Source: Litchfieldella rifensis (GTDB lineage: Bacteria > Pseudomonadota > Gammaproteobacteria > Pseudomonadales > Halomonadaceae). Taken from it: a DNA stretch of 64,000 nucleotides. The stretch covers positions 124,001 to 188,000 of the forward strand of contig NZ_JBHRUG010000048.1 in assembly GCF_042646605.1 (NCBI RefSeq), read 5' to 3'. Below are positions 17,612 through 25,349 of this stretch, in pieces (the stretch's first letter is position 1; every line of letters begins with the position of its first letter). Position numbers and translations under genes: made by a program. The notes beneath the pieces are model-generated. The model was not told the DNA's origin. It was given only the letters and a program-made list of their open reading frames with translations, and searched no databases.

Positions 17612-18835
17612 TCACGCCTGCTGGTTTTCCTCGCTCTGGCAGGCGGCCGCGGTAAACAGCACATCGGTGGAAGAGTTGAGGGCTGTTTCGGTGGAATCCT
17701 GCACCACGCTGATCACGAAGCCGATCGCCACCACCTGCATGGCCACATCGGTGGAGATGCCGAACAGGTTGCTGGCCATGGGGATCAGCAGCAGCGAGCC
17801 GCCGGCCACACCGGAGACGCCGCAGGCAGCCAGGGCGGAGACGATGCACAGCAGCAAAGCGGTGGGGAAGTCGACGCCGATACCCAGGGTGTGGGCCGCG
17901 GAGAGGGTGATGACGGTAATGGTGATGGCGGCCCCGCACATGTTGATGGTCGCGCCCAGCGGGATCGAGATGGCGTAAGTATCGGCGTGCAGCTTCAGAC
18001 GCTTGCACAGTTCCAGGTTGACCGGGATGTTGGCCGCCGAGCTGCGGGTGAAGAAGGCGGTGATGGCGCTACCGCGCAGGCAGGTGAAGACCAGCGGATA
18101 GGGGTTGCGGCGGGTCTGCCAGTACACGATCAGCGGGTTGGTGACCAGGGCGACGAACAGCATGCAGCCGACGATCACCATCAACAGGTGACCATAGTCG
18201 AGCAGGGCTCCCAAGCCGGATTCCGCCAGCGTGTTGGCGACCAGGCCAAAGATGCCCAGCGGGGCGAAGCGGATCACGATCCTGACGATATTCGACACGG
18301 CGTCGGACAGGTCGGTCAGCATCGTCCGGGAGCTCTCCTTGGCCTGACGCAGCATGAGGCCGAGGCCGATGGCCCACACCAGGATAGCGATGAAGTTACC
18401 TTCCATCAGGGCACTGACCGGGTTGGCGACGGCGTTGAGCAGCAGGTTCCTGAGTATCTCGACGATGCCGCCCGGCGGATTGCCACTGACCTCGGGCATG
18501 TCCAGGGCCAGGGTGGTGGGAAACACGAAGCTCGCGACGACGGCCACCAGGGCGGCGGTCAGGGTACCGATCAGGTAGAGGATCAGGACCGAACGGATAT
18601 GGGTGGGTTGGCCCTGCTTGTGGCTGGCGATGGCCGCCGCCACAAGGATGAACACCAGTATCGGTGCGACCGCCTTCAGGGCGGAGATGAATAGCTGGCC
18701 CAGTAGCGATACCGACTGGGCCGCCTCGGGCGAGACGGAGGCGAGCAGGATGCCGCAGACGATGCCGATGGCGATTTGGGGGATCAGCCCCAGGCGCAGC
18801 AACGGACGGCTGAGATTCTGGACGGTGGCAATCAT
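17612..18835 (-). CDS. sstT: Serine/threonine:Na+ symporter SstT
   Basis: A 407-aa member of the dicarboxylate/amino acid:cation symporter family, with about eight membrane helices and two re-entrant loops. The serine-rich hairpin ITAFFTRSSAANIPVN (about 260-275) and the helix-7 signature GATINMCGAAITITVI bind Na+ and substrate in this family. The segment SALAACGVSGVAGGSLLLIP is characteristic of SstT within it. It imports serine and threonine with Na+, apt for a halophile. Single gene with a clear terminator at 17575-17602. Confidence 0.93.
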   Translation of the reverse strand: MIATVQNLSRPLLRLGLIPQIAIGIVCGILLASVSPEAAQSVSLLGQLFISALKAVAPILVFILVAAAIASHKQGQPTHIRSVLILYLIGTLTAALVAVVASFVFPTTLALDMPEVSGNPPGGIVEILRNLLLNAVANPVSALMEGNFIAILVWAIGLGLMLRQAKESSRTMLTDLSDAVSNIVRIVIRFAPLGIFGLVANTLAESGLGALLDYGHLLMVIVGCMLFVALVTNPLIVYWQTRRNPYPLVFTCLRGSAITAFFTRSSAANIPVNLELCKRLKLHADTYAISIPLGATINMCGAAITITVITLSAAHTLGIGVDFPTALLLCIVSALAACGVSGVAGGSLLLIPMASNLFGISTDVAMQVVAIGFVISVVQDSTETALNSSTDVLFTAAACQSEENQQA

Positions 18836-19163
18836 GAAGGGTCTCTCGGGAATGGTAATGAGCGGGCAGACGCCACGATGCCGGAGGCTCAGGTGGTCGA
18901 ACCGTCAGCACGGGTAAGCGCATGGATGATCCGACCGAGCTGCTCCAGGCGGGTGGCCCAAGGCAAGGGCGCCTGCAAGACGCGCGGGATTCTAGCAGTA
19001 TTCATGGCGCAGGTGGGTGCTATTGCTGCGTTTTAGACTAAAGGCAGAGAACATTTCTGCTATGACGGGATGAGACAGATGCAATGCATTGCGGCCTCGC
19101 CCTTGCAGGCGAGGCCGCTGTCGTCGAGGAGGTGGGTAGGGCGGGAGGCGGACAGATCCCGCT
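18836..19163. other. Intergenic region upstream of sstT
   Basis: 328 bp with no gene. The part next to 18836 should contain the sstT promoter and leader. The hairpin at 19091-19118 closes the transcript of the small gene at 19164-19445. Nothing else is recognisable. Confidence 0.5.
19091..19118 (-). terminator. Hairpin terminator of the small gene at 19164-19445
   Basis: A perfect 11-bp stem, GCGGCCTCGCC and GGCGAGGCCGC, with a 6-nt loop lies 45 bp beyond the stop codon of the 93-aa gene. Confidence 0.65.
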
Positions 19164-19445
19164 TCAGCCTTCCTTATCCGACCGCCGGATCGGCTTGGCT
19201 CGATATTCGCCCCGCTCCAGCAATAGGCTCGGGTCATGCCCCTGCGCCTGCAAACGGGCACGCAGCAAATTGAGACGTGCGCGGGCCTGTTCCCGCTCCT
19301 TGTCCTGGTCCAGACGGGCGATCAGACTTTCCACCTCGCAGATTTCGCGCACCAGATCCATCTCCGGCAGCAAATAGCCGGCATTTTTCAACAGCCGGTA
19401 ACCGGCCCGAAGCCCCGCAGTCGTCATCCAACTGAGAACACACAT
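19164..19445 (-). CDS. Small charged coiled-coil protein of unknown function
   Basis: A 93-aa protein with no family I can name. The start at 19445 is preceded by GGGGAG at 9 nt; a longer frame to 19478 lacks this. The N-terminal 20 residues are mildly hydrophobic (VLSWMTTAGLRAGYRLLKNA). The segment from about 30 to 65 (EICEVESLIARLDQDKEREQ) is a probable coiled coil, followed by RLNLLRARLQAQGHDP. The C-terminus is basic. Single gene between sstT and the MFS gene, closed by a hairpin at 19091-19118. Probably real, from its ribosome site and terminator. Confidence 0.6.
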   Translation of the reverse strand: MCVLSWMTTAGLRAGYRLLKNAGYLLPEMDLVREICEVESLIARLDQDKEREQARARLNLLRARLQAQGHDPSLLLERGEYRAKPIRRSDKEG

Positions 19446-19562
19446 GACGCAGCACTCCCCTGGGATGAGATCTCTCATTGTTTTTCACTAATTCTGTGCA
19501 TGGATAGCTCAAGAGGATCGGGCGGCAGGGAGGGTAGTGGGCAGGGCGCACAGAAAACGACC

Positions 19563-20750
19563 CTATCGAAGGGTGTGCCAATCAACAGCGCCTCGCTCGT
19601 TCAGTAACCACGACCCCAGCACGGCGACAGCGAGTCCCAGGGTGGCGAAGAGCATGAAGGTGGCGGCATGGCCTTCGGCCCCGACCAGCCAGCCGGCCAG
19701 CGGGGAGCCGGCGACCTGGCCGACCGAGGTGGCGAGTAGCGGCAGCACCGGGGCGAAGGAGGGCGCCTCGGTCATGATCTGGGTGCTCCTGACCAGGTAG
19801 AAACCGCTGAGGGTCATGTACCCGGCGCCGAACAGGGCCGCGGAGGCCAGGGCGAGGGCGAAGTTGCCGGGAACGACGACCAGCAGCGCGAGGCTGGCGG
19901 ACATCACCGTGAGGCCGGCAGCATGGCTCGCGGCCGGCCCGAAGCGCGAGATGAGATCACCGGCGCCAGCGCCCGCCAGCCCCCCGACGCCGACGGCCAG
20001 CCACATCCAGGCGGTCTGGCTCGGCGCGAGCCCCCCGGCGTTGATCACCGCATCGGGGGCAAACACCCAGTAGGCTGCGCTCACTCCTCCCATGCCGACG
20101 GCCAGGCCGCTCAGCCGGGCGATCCCGAGCCACTGCGACCGGCTCACCGGCAGGGCTGCCGGGCGGGGCCGCGATGCTGAGTTGCGTTGGTCATCCCGAG
20201 GCAGGTAGCAGAGGGCCGCCAGGGTGCCCAGGGCCGCCAGGGCAGCGAACCCGAGATAGGCGCTGCGCCAGGCCTCCGCCCAGATCAGCACCGCCGGCAT
20301 GGCGAGCGCGATCCCCAGGCTGGTGCCCGCATTGATGATGGCGTTGACCCGCCCGCGCAGGACCCAGGACGGCACGACCCGGTGAACCGCTTCCGCCATG
20401 ACCGGCGATGACAGCCCGGTGCTGATCCCGCAGATCAGCACGCCAGCGGCCAGCAGCAGCGATGACGGCGCCAGGGCGATCGTCATCAGCCCGACCCCGG
20501 CCAGGCCGGTGGCCGCTACCCCCGTGCGACGAACCCCGAGGCGGCGTATCACCCAGGTGGCGGCGAGGATGGCGAAGACGAAGCTCAGGAAAGGCAGGGC
20601 GCCGATCACCCCCGCCATGGAAGGGGAGATCGTCAGCTCGTCGCGCATCGCGGGAAGGAAGAGCCCGAACACGAAGCGGGCCAGTCCGTAGGTGATGGCA
20701 ATGACCCCGCTTCCGAGGGTCGCCATGCCAAGGGGAGACAGGGGGCTCAT
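19563..20750 (-). CDS. MFS transporter (YbfB/YjiJ-like)
   Basis: A 395-aa major facilitator with about twelve helices. The N-terminus ITYGLARFVFGLFLPAMRDE resembles the YbfB/YjiJ group. A shortened loop-2/3 signature (IRRLGVRRTGV) follows helix 2, and the helix-5 segment RVNAIINAGTSLGIALAMPA is glycine-rich. The substrate is unknown; small drug-like exporters of this type are often under TetR control. Its start overlaps the stop of the upstream tetR gene as ATGA, so the two are one transcript. Confidence 0.88.
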   Translation of the reverse strand: MSPLSPLGMATLGSGVIAITYGLARFVFGLFLPAMRDELTISPSMAGVIGALPFLSFVFAILAATWVIRRLGVRRTGVAATGLAGVGLMTIALAPSSLLLAAGVLICGISTGLSSPVMAEAVHRVVPSWVLRGRVNAIINAGTSLGIALAMPAVLIWAEAWRSAYLGFAALAALGTLAALCYLPRDDQRNSASRPRPAALPVSRSQWLGIARLSGLAVGMGGVSAAYWVFAPDAVINAGGLAPSQTAWMWLAVGVGGLAGAGAGDLISRFGPAASHAAGLTVMSASLALLVVVPGNFALALASAALFGAGYMTLSGFYLVRSTQIMTEAPSFAPVLPLLATSVGQVAGSPLAGWLVGAEGHAATFMLFATLGLAVAVLGSWLLNERGAVDWHTLR

Positions 20751-21313
20751 GGGCTCTCGCTCCGGGCCGTGGCGAGGAGGGCGTCGGTCACCGCCCGAGT
20801 GTCGGCCAGGGCCGTCTTCGCGCCCAGCAGGGCCACAGTCGTATTGCTGCCTTCCAGCACCATGAAGAGGCGTCGTGCCAGGCCGGGGTGGTGATCCAGC
20901 CCGTCGCGTGTCACGGCGGCTTCGAGGCGTGCCAGCAGATCGGTCTTGGCGGCCGCCGCCAGGGCATGAATCTCGGTGCTGTGCTCGGCGAACTCGCCCA
21001 TCGCCTTGGCCATGATGCAGCCATGTTGGCTGTACCGTTCCAACCAGTGGCCATGCGCATCGACCAGGGCCCGTGTCGCTTGGCCCGGCGAGGCGGAGGC
21101 GGCTGCCGCATCGAGGCTGGCGATGAAGCGTTCATGGCGGGCCTTCAGGACGGCCGCGACCAGAGCCTCCTTGGAGGCGAAGTGGTTGTAGAGCGTCATG
21201 CGCACCACCCCGGCGGCGGCCACGATGCGGTCGATGCCGGTGGCGTGGAACCCCTGCTCATAGAAGAGTCGCTCGGCCGTGGCGAGCAGTTGGTCGCGCT
21301 TGGTGGCTGGCAT
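20747..21313 (-). CDS. TetR-family regulator of the MFS gene
   Basis: A 188-aa TetR regulator. The helix-turn-helix (about residues 6-50) reads RDQLLATAERLFYEQGFHAT then VVRMTLYNHFASKEALVAAV. The C-terminal domain resembles the group with a YSQHGCIMAKAMGEF segment. It is translationally coupled to the MFS gene (4-nt overlap). An inverted repeat in its promoter (21330-21343) is the likely autoregulatory operator. The small frame that starts divergently at 21381 may be the remains of a second target gene. Confidence 0.92.
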   Translation of the reverse strand: MPATKRDQLLATAERLFYEQGFHATGIDRIVAAAGVVRMTLYNHFASKEALVAAVLKARHERFIASLDAAAASASPGQATRALVDAHGHWLERYSQHGCIMAKAMGEFAEHSTEIHALAAAAKTDLLARLEAAVTRDGLDHHPGLARRLFMVLEGSNTTVALLGAKTALADTRAVTDALLATARSESP

Positions 21314-21329
21314 TCGATGGTGCTCCTAT

Positions 21330-21343
21330 ATAGACCGATCTAT
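21330..21343. promoter_or_regulatory. Predicted operator of the TetR/MFS pair
   Basis: ATAGA (21330-21334), a 4-bp spacer, then TCTAT (21339-21343): a compact dyad about 17 bp upstream of the tetR start, in the usual place for an autorepressor site. The core with TAGAC and GTCTA-like arms is common for this family. Confidence 0.6.
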
Positions 21344-21380
21344 CTAAATACAGGCACATCTAAGCCCAGGAGAGCCGACG

Positions 21381-21470
21381 ATGTCAAACCACAGCGGAGA
21401 AAAAGAGGCAGGCGGAGAGCAAGGAGGCGCTCGCATCACCGATCGTCAGGATGAAAGCCCTCCCGCATGA
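21381..21470 (+). CDS. 29-codon open frame, probably the truncated 5' end of a lost gene
   Basis: An ATG at 21381 with an AGGAGAG ribosome site 6-7 nt upstream opens a 29-residue frame (MSNHSGEKEAGGEQGGARIT and on) that stops at 21468-21470. That stop lies exactly where the duplicated general-stress gene fragment begins (21469). The good ribosome site and the breakpoint suggest a native gene, divergent from tetR, cut by a rearrangement. No family recognised. Confidence 0.35.
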   Translation: MSNHSGEKEAGGEQGGARITDRQDESPPA

Positions 21471-21472
21471 CG

Positions 21473-21679
21473 TCAGCCACCGAACTTCTCGTTCTCACCG
21501 AGGTTCGGGGTGGCGTCCTTCTTGATGTTGGCCTTGGCAAACTCATACAGTTGGAGACCTTGCTCTCCAGCAGCGCGAGGGGTGAAGAACCACAGGGTGC
21601 CGTCGTATTCATCCTGCACCAGGTGCATCGGCCGGGCACGCGGCATCTCGTCGTCCAGCGTGACCAGCATGCCGACCAT
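21473..21679 (-). pseudogene. General-stress flavoprotein (pyridoxamine-phosphate-oxidase-like) relic, copy 1
   Basis: The first part reads RPMHLVQDEYDGTLWFFTP and the last LYEFAKANIKKDATPNLGEN, ending EKFGG and a stop. These are the N-terminal FMN-binding strand pair and the extreme C-terminus of the general stress protein 26 (YdaG-like) family. The central 80 or so residues between them are deleted. A second relic with the same ends is at 25903-26140; the two share their right border exactly. Not functional. Confidence 0.75.
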
Positions 21680-21851
21680 GACGGGAATCAGCCTAGCTAC
21701 GCGGGGCAACCTCGGAAAATGCTCTGCCGACGGCAGAGCAGCGACCATGTAGCGGCCATGCTGGGGACTTATCGCTACCCCATGTTAGACTATGGCGGAA
21801 GCGCGAATTGGGTCGAAGCGCTAAACCTCGACGCTTCAGGGGTATCGGGAC

Positions 21852-22142
21852 ATGAACAGAACCAAGACCTTGCAACTGTTACGAGATCACCTGCCGATGC
21901 TTACCCGCGAGTACGGTGTCACCTCATTGGCGCTTTTTGGTTCCATGTCTCGCGATGAGGCCCGTGAAGACAGCGATATCGATATCCTGGTGAGCTTCGA
22001 TGGTCCGGCGACCTCGGCTCGTTATTTCGGGGTGCAGTTCTATCTGGAAGACCTGCTGGGCCATCCGGTGGATCTTGTGACCGACAAGGCGCTACGTCCC
22101 GAACTCAGGCCCTACGTCGAACGTGAGGCGCTTCGTGTCTAA
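21852..22142 (+). CDS. mntA: MNT-type nucleotidyltransferase (MntA antitoxin)
   Basis: A 96-aa minimal nucleotidyltransferase. The active-site pattern is complete: LFGSMSRDEAREDSDIDILV, with GS followed by the DxD pair, and a third acidic residue in DLVTDKA. In MntA-HepT systems it adds AMP to a tyrosine of the HepT toxin and neutralises it. Its stop overlaps the hepT start by 8 nt, the usual coupled order. Here hepT is frameshifted, so the antitoxin may be an orphan. Confidence 0.85.
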   Translation: MNRTKTLQLLRDHLPMLTREYGVTSLALFGSMSRDEAREDSDIDILVSFDGPATSARYFGVQFYLEDLLGHPVDLVTDKALRPELRPYVEREALRV

Positions 22143-22499
22143 ATCCCGTTCGGTGCGCGAATGGCGCTTCTACATCAATGACATGATCGGCTTCGCCGAG
22201 AAGGTTTTGTCTTATACCGAAGGACTGGACCAGAATAGTTTCATTGCCCATAGCCTTACCTACGACGCTACGTTGCGTAATCTTGAGCTCATCGGCGAAG
22301 CGGCAGCTCGTATTCCTGACGAAGTTCGTCAGCATATCCGGAAATTCCTTGGCGGATGATAGTCGCTATCAGGAACCGTCTTGTTCATGCTTATCTGGGG
22401 ATCGATGACGATACCGTATGGAGCATCATCCAGGACAATATTCCCGAGTTGCTTGAACAATTACTTGCGATTAAAGCCCAGCAGGCACGTGAGCAATAA
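22135..22499 (+). pseudogene. hepT: HepT-type (DUF86) RNase toxin, frameshifted
   Basis: The frame starts at GTG 22135 with VREWRFYINDMIGFAEKVLS and runs to HIRKFLGG, stopping at about 22357. In the +1 frame it continues EIPWRMIVAIRNRLVHAYLG and ends at 22499. Restoring one C near 22338 would give HIPEIPWR, the family sequence, and a normal 121-aa protein. The RNase motif (RNRLVH) and the following Tyr target are in the second frame, so the toxin is inactive as read. A sequencing error cannot be excluded. Confidence 0.85.
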
Positions 22500-22520
22500 G
22501 CACGCCACCGGAGCCCTGAC

Positions 22521-22958
22521 ATGTCCAATTCCCTGCATCTGGCCTGCCCCCACTGCCTGGCCATCAACCGCGTGGCCGTGGCGCGGCTGGCCGATGCCTC
22601 GCGCTGCGGCAAGTGCAAGCAGCCACTGTTCAGCGGCGCGCCTCTGGAACTCACCACCGCCAACTACGCTGCCCTGATCGAGCGCAGCGAGCTGCCGGTA
22701 GTGGTGGACTTCTGGGCCGGCTGGTGCGGGCCCTGCAAGATGATGGCGCCGGTCTTTGCCCAGGCCGCCGCCGAGCTGGAGCCGCGGATCCGCTTCGCCA
22801 AGCTCGACACCGAGGCGGAACCGACCCTGGCCGGGCGCTTCGGCATCCGCAGCATTCCCACGCTGATCGTCTTCAAGGGAGGGCGCGAGATCGCCCGCCA
22901 GGCCGGGCTGATGCAGGGGCCACAATTGAAGCACTGGTTAGAGCCCCACTTGGTCTAG
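22521..22958 (+). CDS. trxC: Thioredoxin 2
   Basis: A 145-aa cytoplasmic thioredoxin with an N-terminal zinc ribbon: Cys9/Cys12 (CPHC) and Cys29/Cys32 (CGKC), followed by a thioredoxin fold with the redox motif WCGPCK (Cys69/Cys72) and the cis-Pro loop RSIPTLIVF. This is the TrxC arrangement; E. coli TrxC is 139 aa. Thioredoxin 2 reduces disulfides under oxidative stress. Its stop shares bases with the stop of a 38-codon frame on the other strand (22955-23071). Confidence 0.95.
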   Translation: MSNSLHLACPHCLAINRVAVARLADASRCGKCKQPLFSGAPLELTTANYAALIERSELPVVVDFWAGWCGPCKMMAPVFAQAAAELEPRIRFAKLDTEAEPTLAGRFGIRSIPTLIVFKGGREIARQAGLMQGPQLKHWLEPHLV

Positions 22959-23071
22959 GCGCGCAGGCAGGCATAGCTCTCCATGTCCACCATGTCGGCG
23001 GCGATGGCGAAGAGCACGTCGTGGCCGCCCAGTTCCGTCAGCGGCGCCTGCGTGCGCTGCGCCGCGCTCAT
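22955..23071 (-). CDS. 38-aa open frame coupled to the ABM monooxygenase gene
   Basis: It starts at 23071, overlapping the stop of the upstream monooxygenase gene, and reads LTELGGHDVLFAIAADMVDM before ending. The tight coupling supports translation, but the product is very short and may be the remaining start of a longer gene cut off near 22955. No family recognised. Confidence 0.4.
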   Translation of the reverse strand: MSAAQRTQAPLTELGGHDVLFAIAADMVDMESYACLRA

Positions 23072-23400
23072 CCTTCGCTCGCGTTGCCGACCGTCTGGAT
23101 GACCTCGAACCCTTCGAAGTTTGGTGGGCCCAAGTAGAGCCCCTCGCGCTTGCTCTGGCCGGCGTTGGCGTGCGCCTTGCGGAATGCCTCGGAGTGCGTC
23201 CAGGCCTCGAAGTCCTCGCGCGAGCGCCAGATGGTGTGCGAGGCGTAGAGCACGTGGTCCTCCTTCTCGGGCCCACGCAGCATATGAAACTCGACGAAGC
23301 CGGGCAGTCCCTGCAGGTGGGTTTCTCGCTCCAGCCAGATTTGCTCGAACTCCTCCACTCTCTCGGGGTTGACCCGAAAACGATTCATGGCGATGAACAC
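23068..23400 (-). CDS. Antibiotic-biosynthesis monooxygenase (ABM) domain protein, HmoB/IsdG-like
   Basis: A 110-aa ferredoxin-fold ABM protein starting at a GTG (23400) 9 nt after AGGAG. Family features are MNRFRVNPERVEEFEQIWLE, then GFVEFHMLRGPE and WRSREDFEAWTHSEAFRKAH. The closest characterised group binds or degrades haem (IsdG, HmoB), and the WxSxxDFxxWxxSxxF helix is typical of it; the haem His is not certain here. A small frame follows in an overlapping arrangement. Quinol oxidation is an alternative role for the fold. Confidence 0.8.
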   Translation of the reverse strand: MFIAMNRFRVNPERVEEFEQIWLERETHLQGLPGFVEFHMLRGPEKEDHVLYASHTIWRSREDFEAWTHSEAFRKAHANAGQSKREGLYLGPPNFEGFEVIQTVGNASEG

Positions 23401-23537
23401 GATATTGCTCCTTGTGGTCTGGCAGCCAATAGTGACCGGATGACGATGACACCGACGCCGATAGGGGGCAAGGCCATCGGCATCCGCCGGCGAAAGTGGC
23501 GCCCATCCGCTCGGCCGATTTTCGTATCACCCAGGGC

Positions 23538-23973
23538 GCGGAATTCCTGCGCGCGGCCTTTGCAAAGGGCCCCTCGGCCTATTGGATCGAAATGCTGCAT
23601 GAAGCGGCCACTGCATTACCCAGATCGACCACTATGCGATCCGCCCCCGGGAAGCCACCATCAAGGCGGTCAGCCCGACGGAGCGCTTCGGGCACTCGAC
23701 GCACCGGATACTGAGCCAGGTCGGATACAGCGAGCCGGAAATCGACTCGATGATCGAACGCGGTGTCGCCGGCCTGGGCTGGGGCAAGGAGTTCCTACCC
23801 AGTTAAACCCGTCCCACCCCTGCGCTTGCCTTTCTCCTCCTACCGCACCCCGGCTTGCCGGGGTGCTGGTCGTCTTTACCGATGTCCCGGTCGATCTCAG
23901 CCATTTCAATCGCCGCTTCAAGCGCATCTATGGCATGACGCCGTACCAATACCAGCGCAGCGTGACCAACTGA
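23538..23973 (+). pseudogene. Degraded duplicate of the dddD and araC 3' ends
   Basis: Three blocks match the locus at 13.9-17.4 kb in the same order. 23538-23607 equals dddD 15969-16038. The match then jumps to 16161 and runs through the dddD stop, the hairpin and on to about 16450, roughly 98% identical. From about 23893 it matches the last 80 bp of araC with more changes, ending at the same stop. The first jump removes 127 bp at a direct AGCGG repeat. All frames are broken; not functional. Confidence 0.92.
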
Positions 23974-24015
23974 TCGAGGCTCCCCCATGTTAGAGATCGT
24001 CGCCTATGCCCTGGG

Positions 24016-24424
24016 CGCCGGGCGATGGATCACTTGAAGCGGGAGCGGGCGGACTTGAAGGCCTCGCTTGCCGAGTCCCAGGCGCGCTCGGCGCCATCCT
24101 TGAGGTCCTCCCAGGCGTCATCGCTGGCCTCCCGTAGCTCGGCCAGCTTCTGCCGGGCCTCATCGCGGTGCGACTCGAGCCTGTCGATCTCTTCCTGGTA
24201 CTCGATGCGGGCATCGGCCTGGGCACCCTGTGCACGGGCCTTCAGCTTGTCCATCTCGGCCTGCCACTCGTCCAGTTTGGCCTGCAGCTTCTGCTCGTAG
24301 GCTTCCCTGTTGCTCATGGGGCTCTCCTTTCCGTCTGACGGTGTGTGATCCAGAAGTGCGCGCGCTCGGTCTGTCGGGCGCACGCTACCTACTCAGAGTG
24401 GAATATCCCGTTGGGGTTTCCATG
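24016..24424. repeat. Segmental duplication, copy 1 (409 bp)
   Basis: 24016-24424 corresponds base for base, without gaps, to 26160-26568 (offset 2144), with only a few substitutions. It contains one complete coiled-coil gene, its ribosome site and promoter. Sequences outside the borders are unrelated. Confidence 0.93.
24030..24317 (-). CDS. sll1863-like stress-response coiled-coil protein, copy 1
   Basis: A 95-aa highly charged protein, almost wholly alpha-helical, with heptads from about residue 5 to 75: LQAKLDEWQAEMDKLKARAQ and YQEEIDRLESHRDEARQKLA. It ends DDAWEDLKDGAERAWDSASE then AFKSARSRFK. This matches the sll1863-type stress-response family. The start at 24317 follows AAGGAGAG. The copy at 26174-26461 differs at three residues (2, 22 and 50). 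Function unknown; possibly envelope or osmotic stress. Confidence 0.75.
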   Translation of the reverse strand: MSNREAYEQKLQAKLDEWQAEMDKLKARAQGAQADARIEYQEEIDRLESHRDEARQKLAELREASDDAWEDLKDGAERAWDSASEAFKSARSRFK

Positions 24425-24526
24425 GTCGCGACCCTGCCGATCGCCACCATCCAGTTCCCCGCCGCCGGCATCCACGGCGCCAGTCTGATGATCTGGTCGA
24501 TAGGACTGGCCGCGGGAGAATTCTAA
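24421..24526 (+). pseudogene. Coding remnant paralogous to 17416-17502
   Basis: The frame reads MVATLPIATIQFPAAGIHGA and ends in a stop at 24524-24526. It matches the fragment after araC at 17416. An ATG at 23988, just past the araC relic, reads MLEIVAYALGA, like the start of a LysE-type transporter. The 409-bp duplication lies between these two pieces and may have split one gene. That link is conjecture. Confidence 0.35.
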
Positions 24527-24574
24527 GAAACCCGTTCGAGAGCGCAGGGCAAGCCTTCCTACCGTTCGTGTTAT

Positions 24575-24964
24575 CTACTCCTCGCGACCCGTGGTGTCAC
24601 GATCGCGCTCATAGCGCTTCATGCTCGGAAACGACGGTAGCCAGGACTCGCGACGGACAACCCAGCTCTCGTAGGTCGGCATCAGTTGGTCAGGAGCATC
24701 CAGGGAGCCCAGGTGCACTTCGATTTCGTCGTCGGAGCGCGAAAAGACGGACGACCCGCAGCGGGGGCAGAAAAACCGCCCGGCGTAGTCGCGCGTTTCG
24801 CCTTCAATCGTCACCGCATCCTCAGGGAACATGGCGGCCGCGAAAAACAGCGCGCCATGATGCTTGCGGCAGTCGAGACAGTGGCACAGGCCGACCCGAT
24901 AGGGGCGTCCTGTCGCCACGAGTCGTACATTGCCGCAAAGACAACCACCCGTGAATCGATCCAT
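24575..24964 (-). CDS. GFA/CENP-V domain protein
   Basis: A 129-aa protein of the glutathione-dependent formaldehyde-activating enzyme family. All zinc cysteines are present: Cys8 and Cys10 (CLCG), Cys27, Cys29 and Cys32 (CHCLDC), Cys66 and Cys69 (CPRC), followed by GSSVFSRSDDEIEVHLGSLD. Most bacterial members have no proven activity; Gfa speeds the glutathione-formaldehyde adduct. Single gene with its own spacing on both sides. Confidence 0.88.
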   Translation of the reverse strand: MDRFTGGCLCGNVRLVATGRPYRVGLCHCLDCRKHHGALFFAAAMFPEDAVTIEGETRDYAGRFFCPRCGSSVFSRSDDEIEVHLGSLDAPDQLMPTYESWVVRRESWLPSFPSMKRYERDRDTTGREE

Positions 24965-25079
24965 GCGATGTCTCCTTCAGGTTGGCCGTGCCGATGCTTT
25001 GCGTCGGCTTAAGCAACATGGCGAATGCCTGGCTATCCTGCAAGCACGTTGGAACCGATCCCCTGATTCGAGGTGAGCC

Positions 25080-25295
25080 ATGGCCAAACGTTTCAAGGTG
25101 GGAGATCACGTCAGCTGGAACTCCGAGGCAGGGCAGGTAAGCGGAAAGATCATCCGCGTTCATACCCAGGACACGGAGTACAAGGGACACAAGCGCCATG
25201 CCAGCGAGGACGAGCCGCAGTATGAGATCAAGAGCGATAAAACCGATCACATCGCCATGCACAAGGACTCGGCGCTGACCAAGATCGATGACTAG
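25080..25295 (+). CDS. DUF2945 / hypervirulence-associated Tudor-like protein
   Basis: A 71-aa protein that starts MAKRFKVGDHVSWNSEAGQV, the DUF2945 (HVA1-TUDOR) opening, and continues GKIIRVHTQDTEYKGHKRHA with the family's basic loop, ending HKDSALTKI. It is a small SH3/Tudor-like barrel. Function is unknown; it is common in stress-related clusters of halophiles and rhizobia. The ribosome site GAGGTGAGCC precedes the ATG. Confidence 0.82.
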   Translation: MAKRFKVGDHVSWNSEAGQVSGKIIRVHTQDTEYKGHKRHASEDEPQYEIKSDKTDHIAMHKDSALTKIDD

Positions 25296-25349
25296 CGATC
25301 GACGCTACAGAATGAATGAAGCATGTTCGGTGTTGAGCGCCTCGGCAGC

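Noticed and set aside
19563..21313. TetR/MFS pair as part of the duplicated patchwork
   Set aside because: Both genes are intact and single copy; duplicated fragments begin only at 21469, beyond them.
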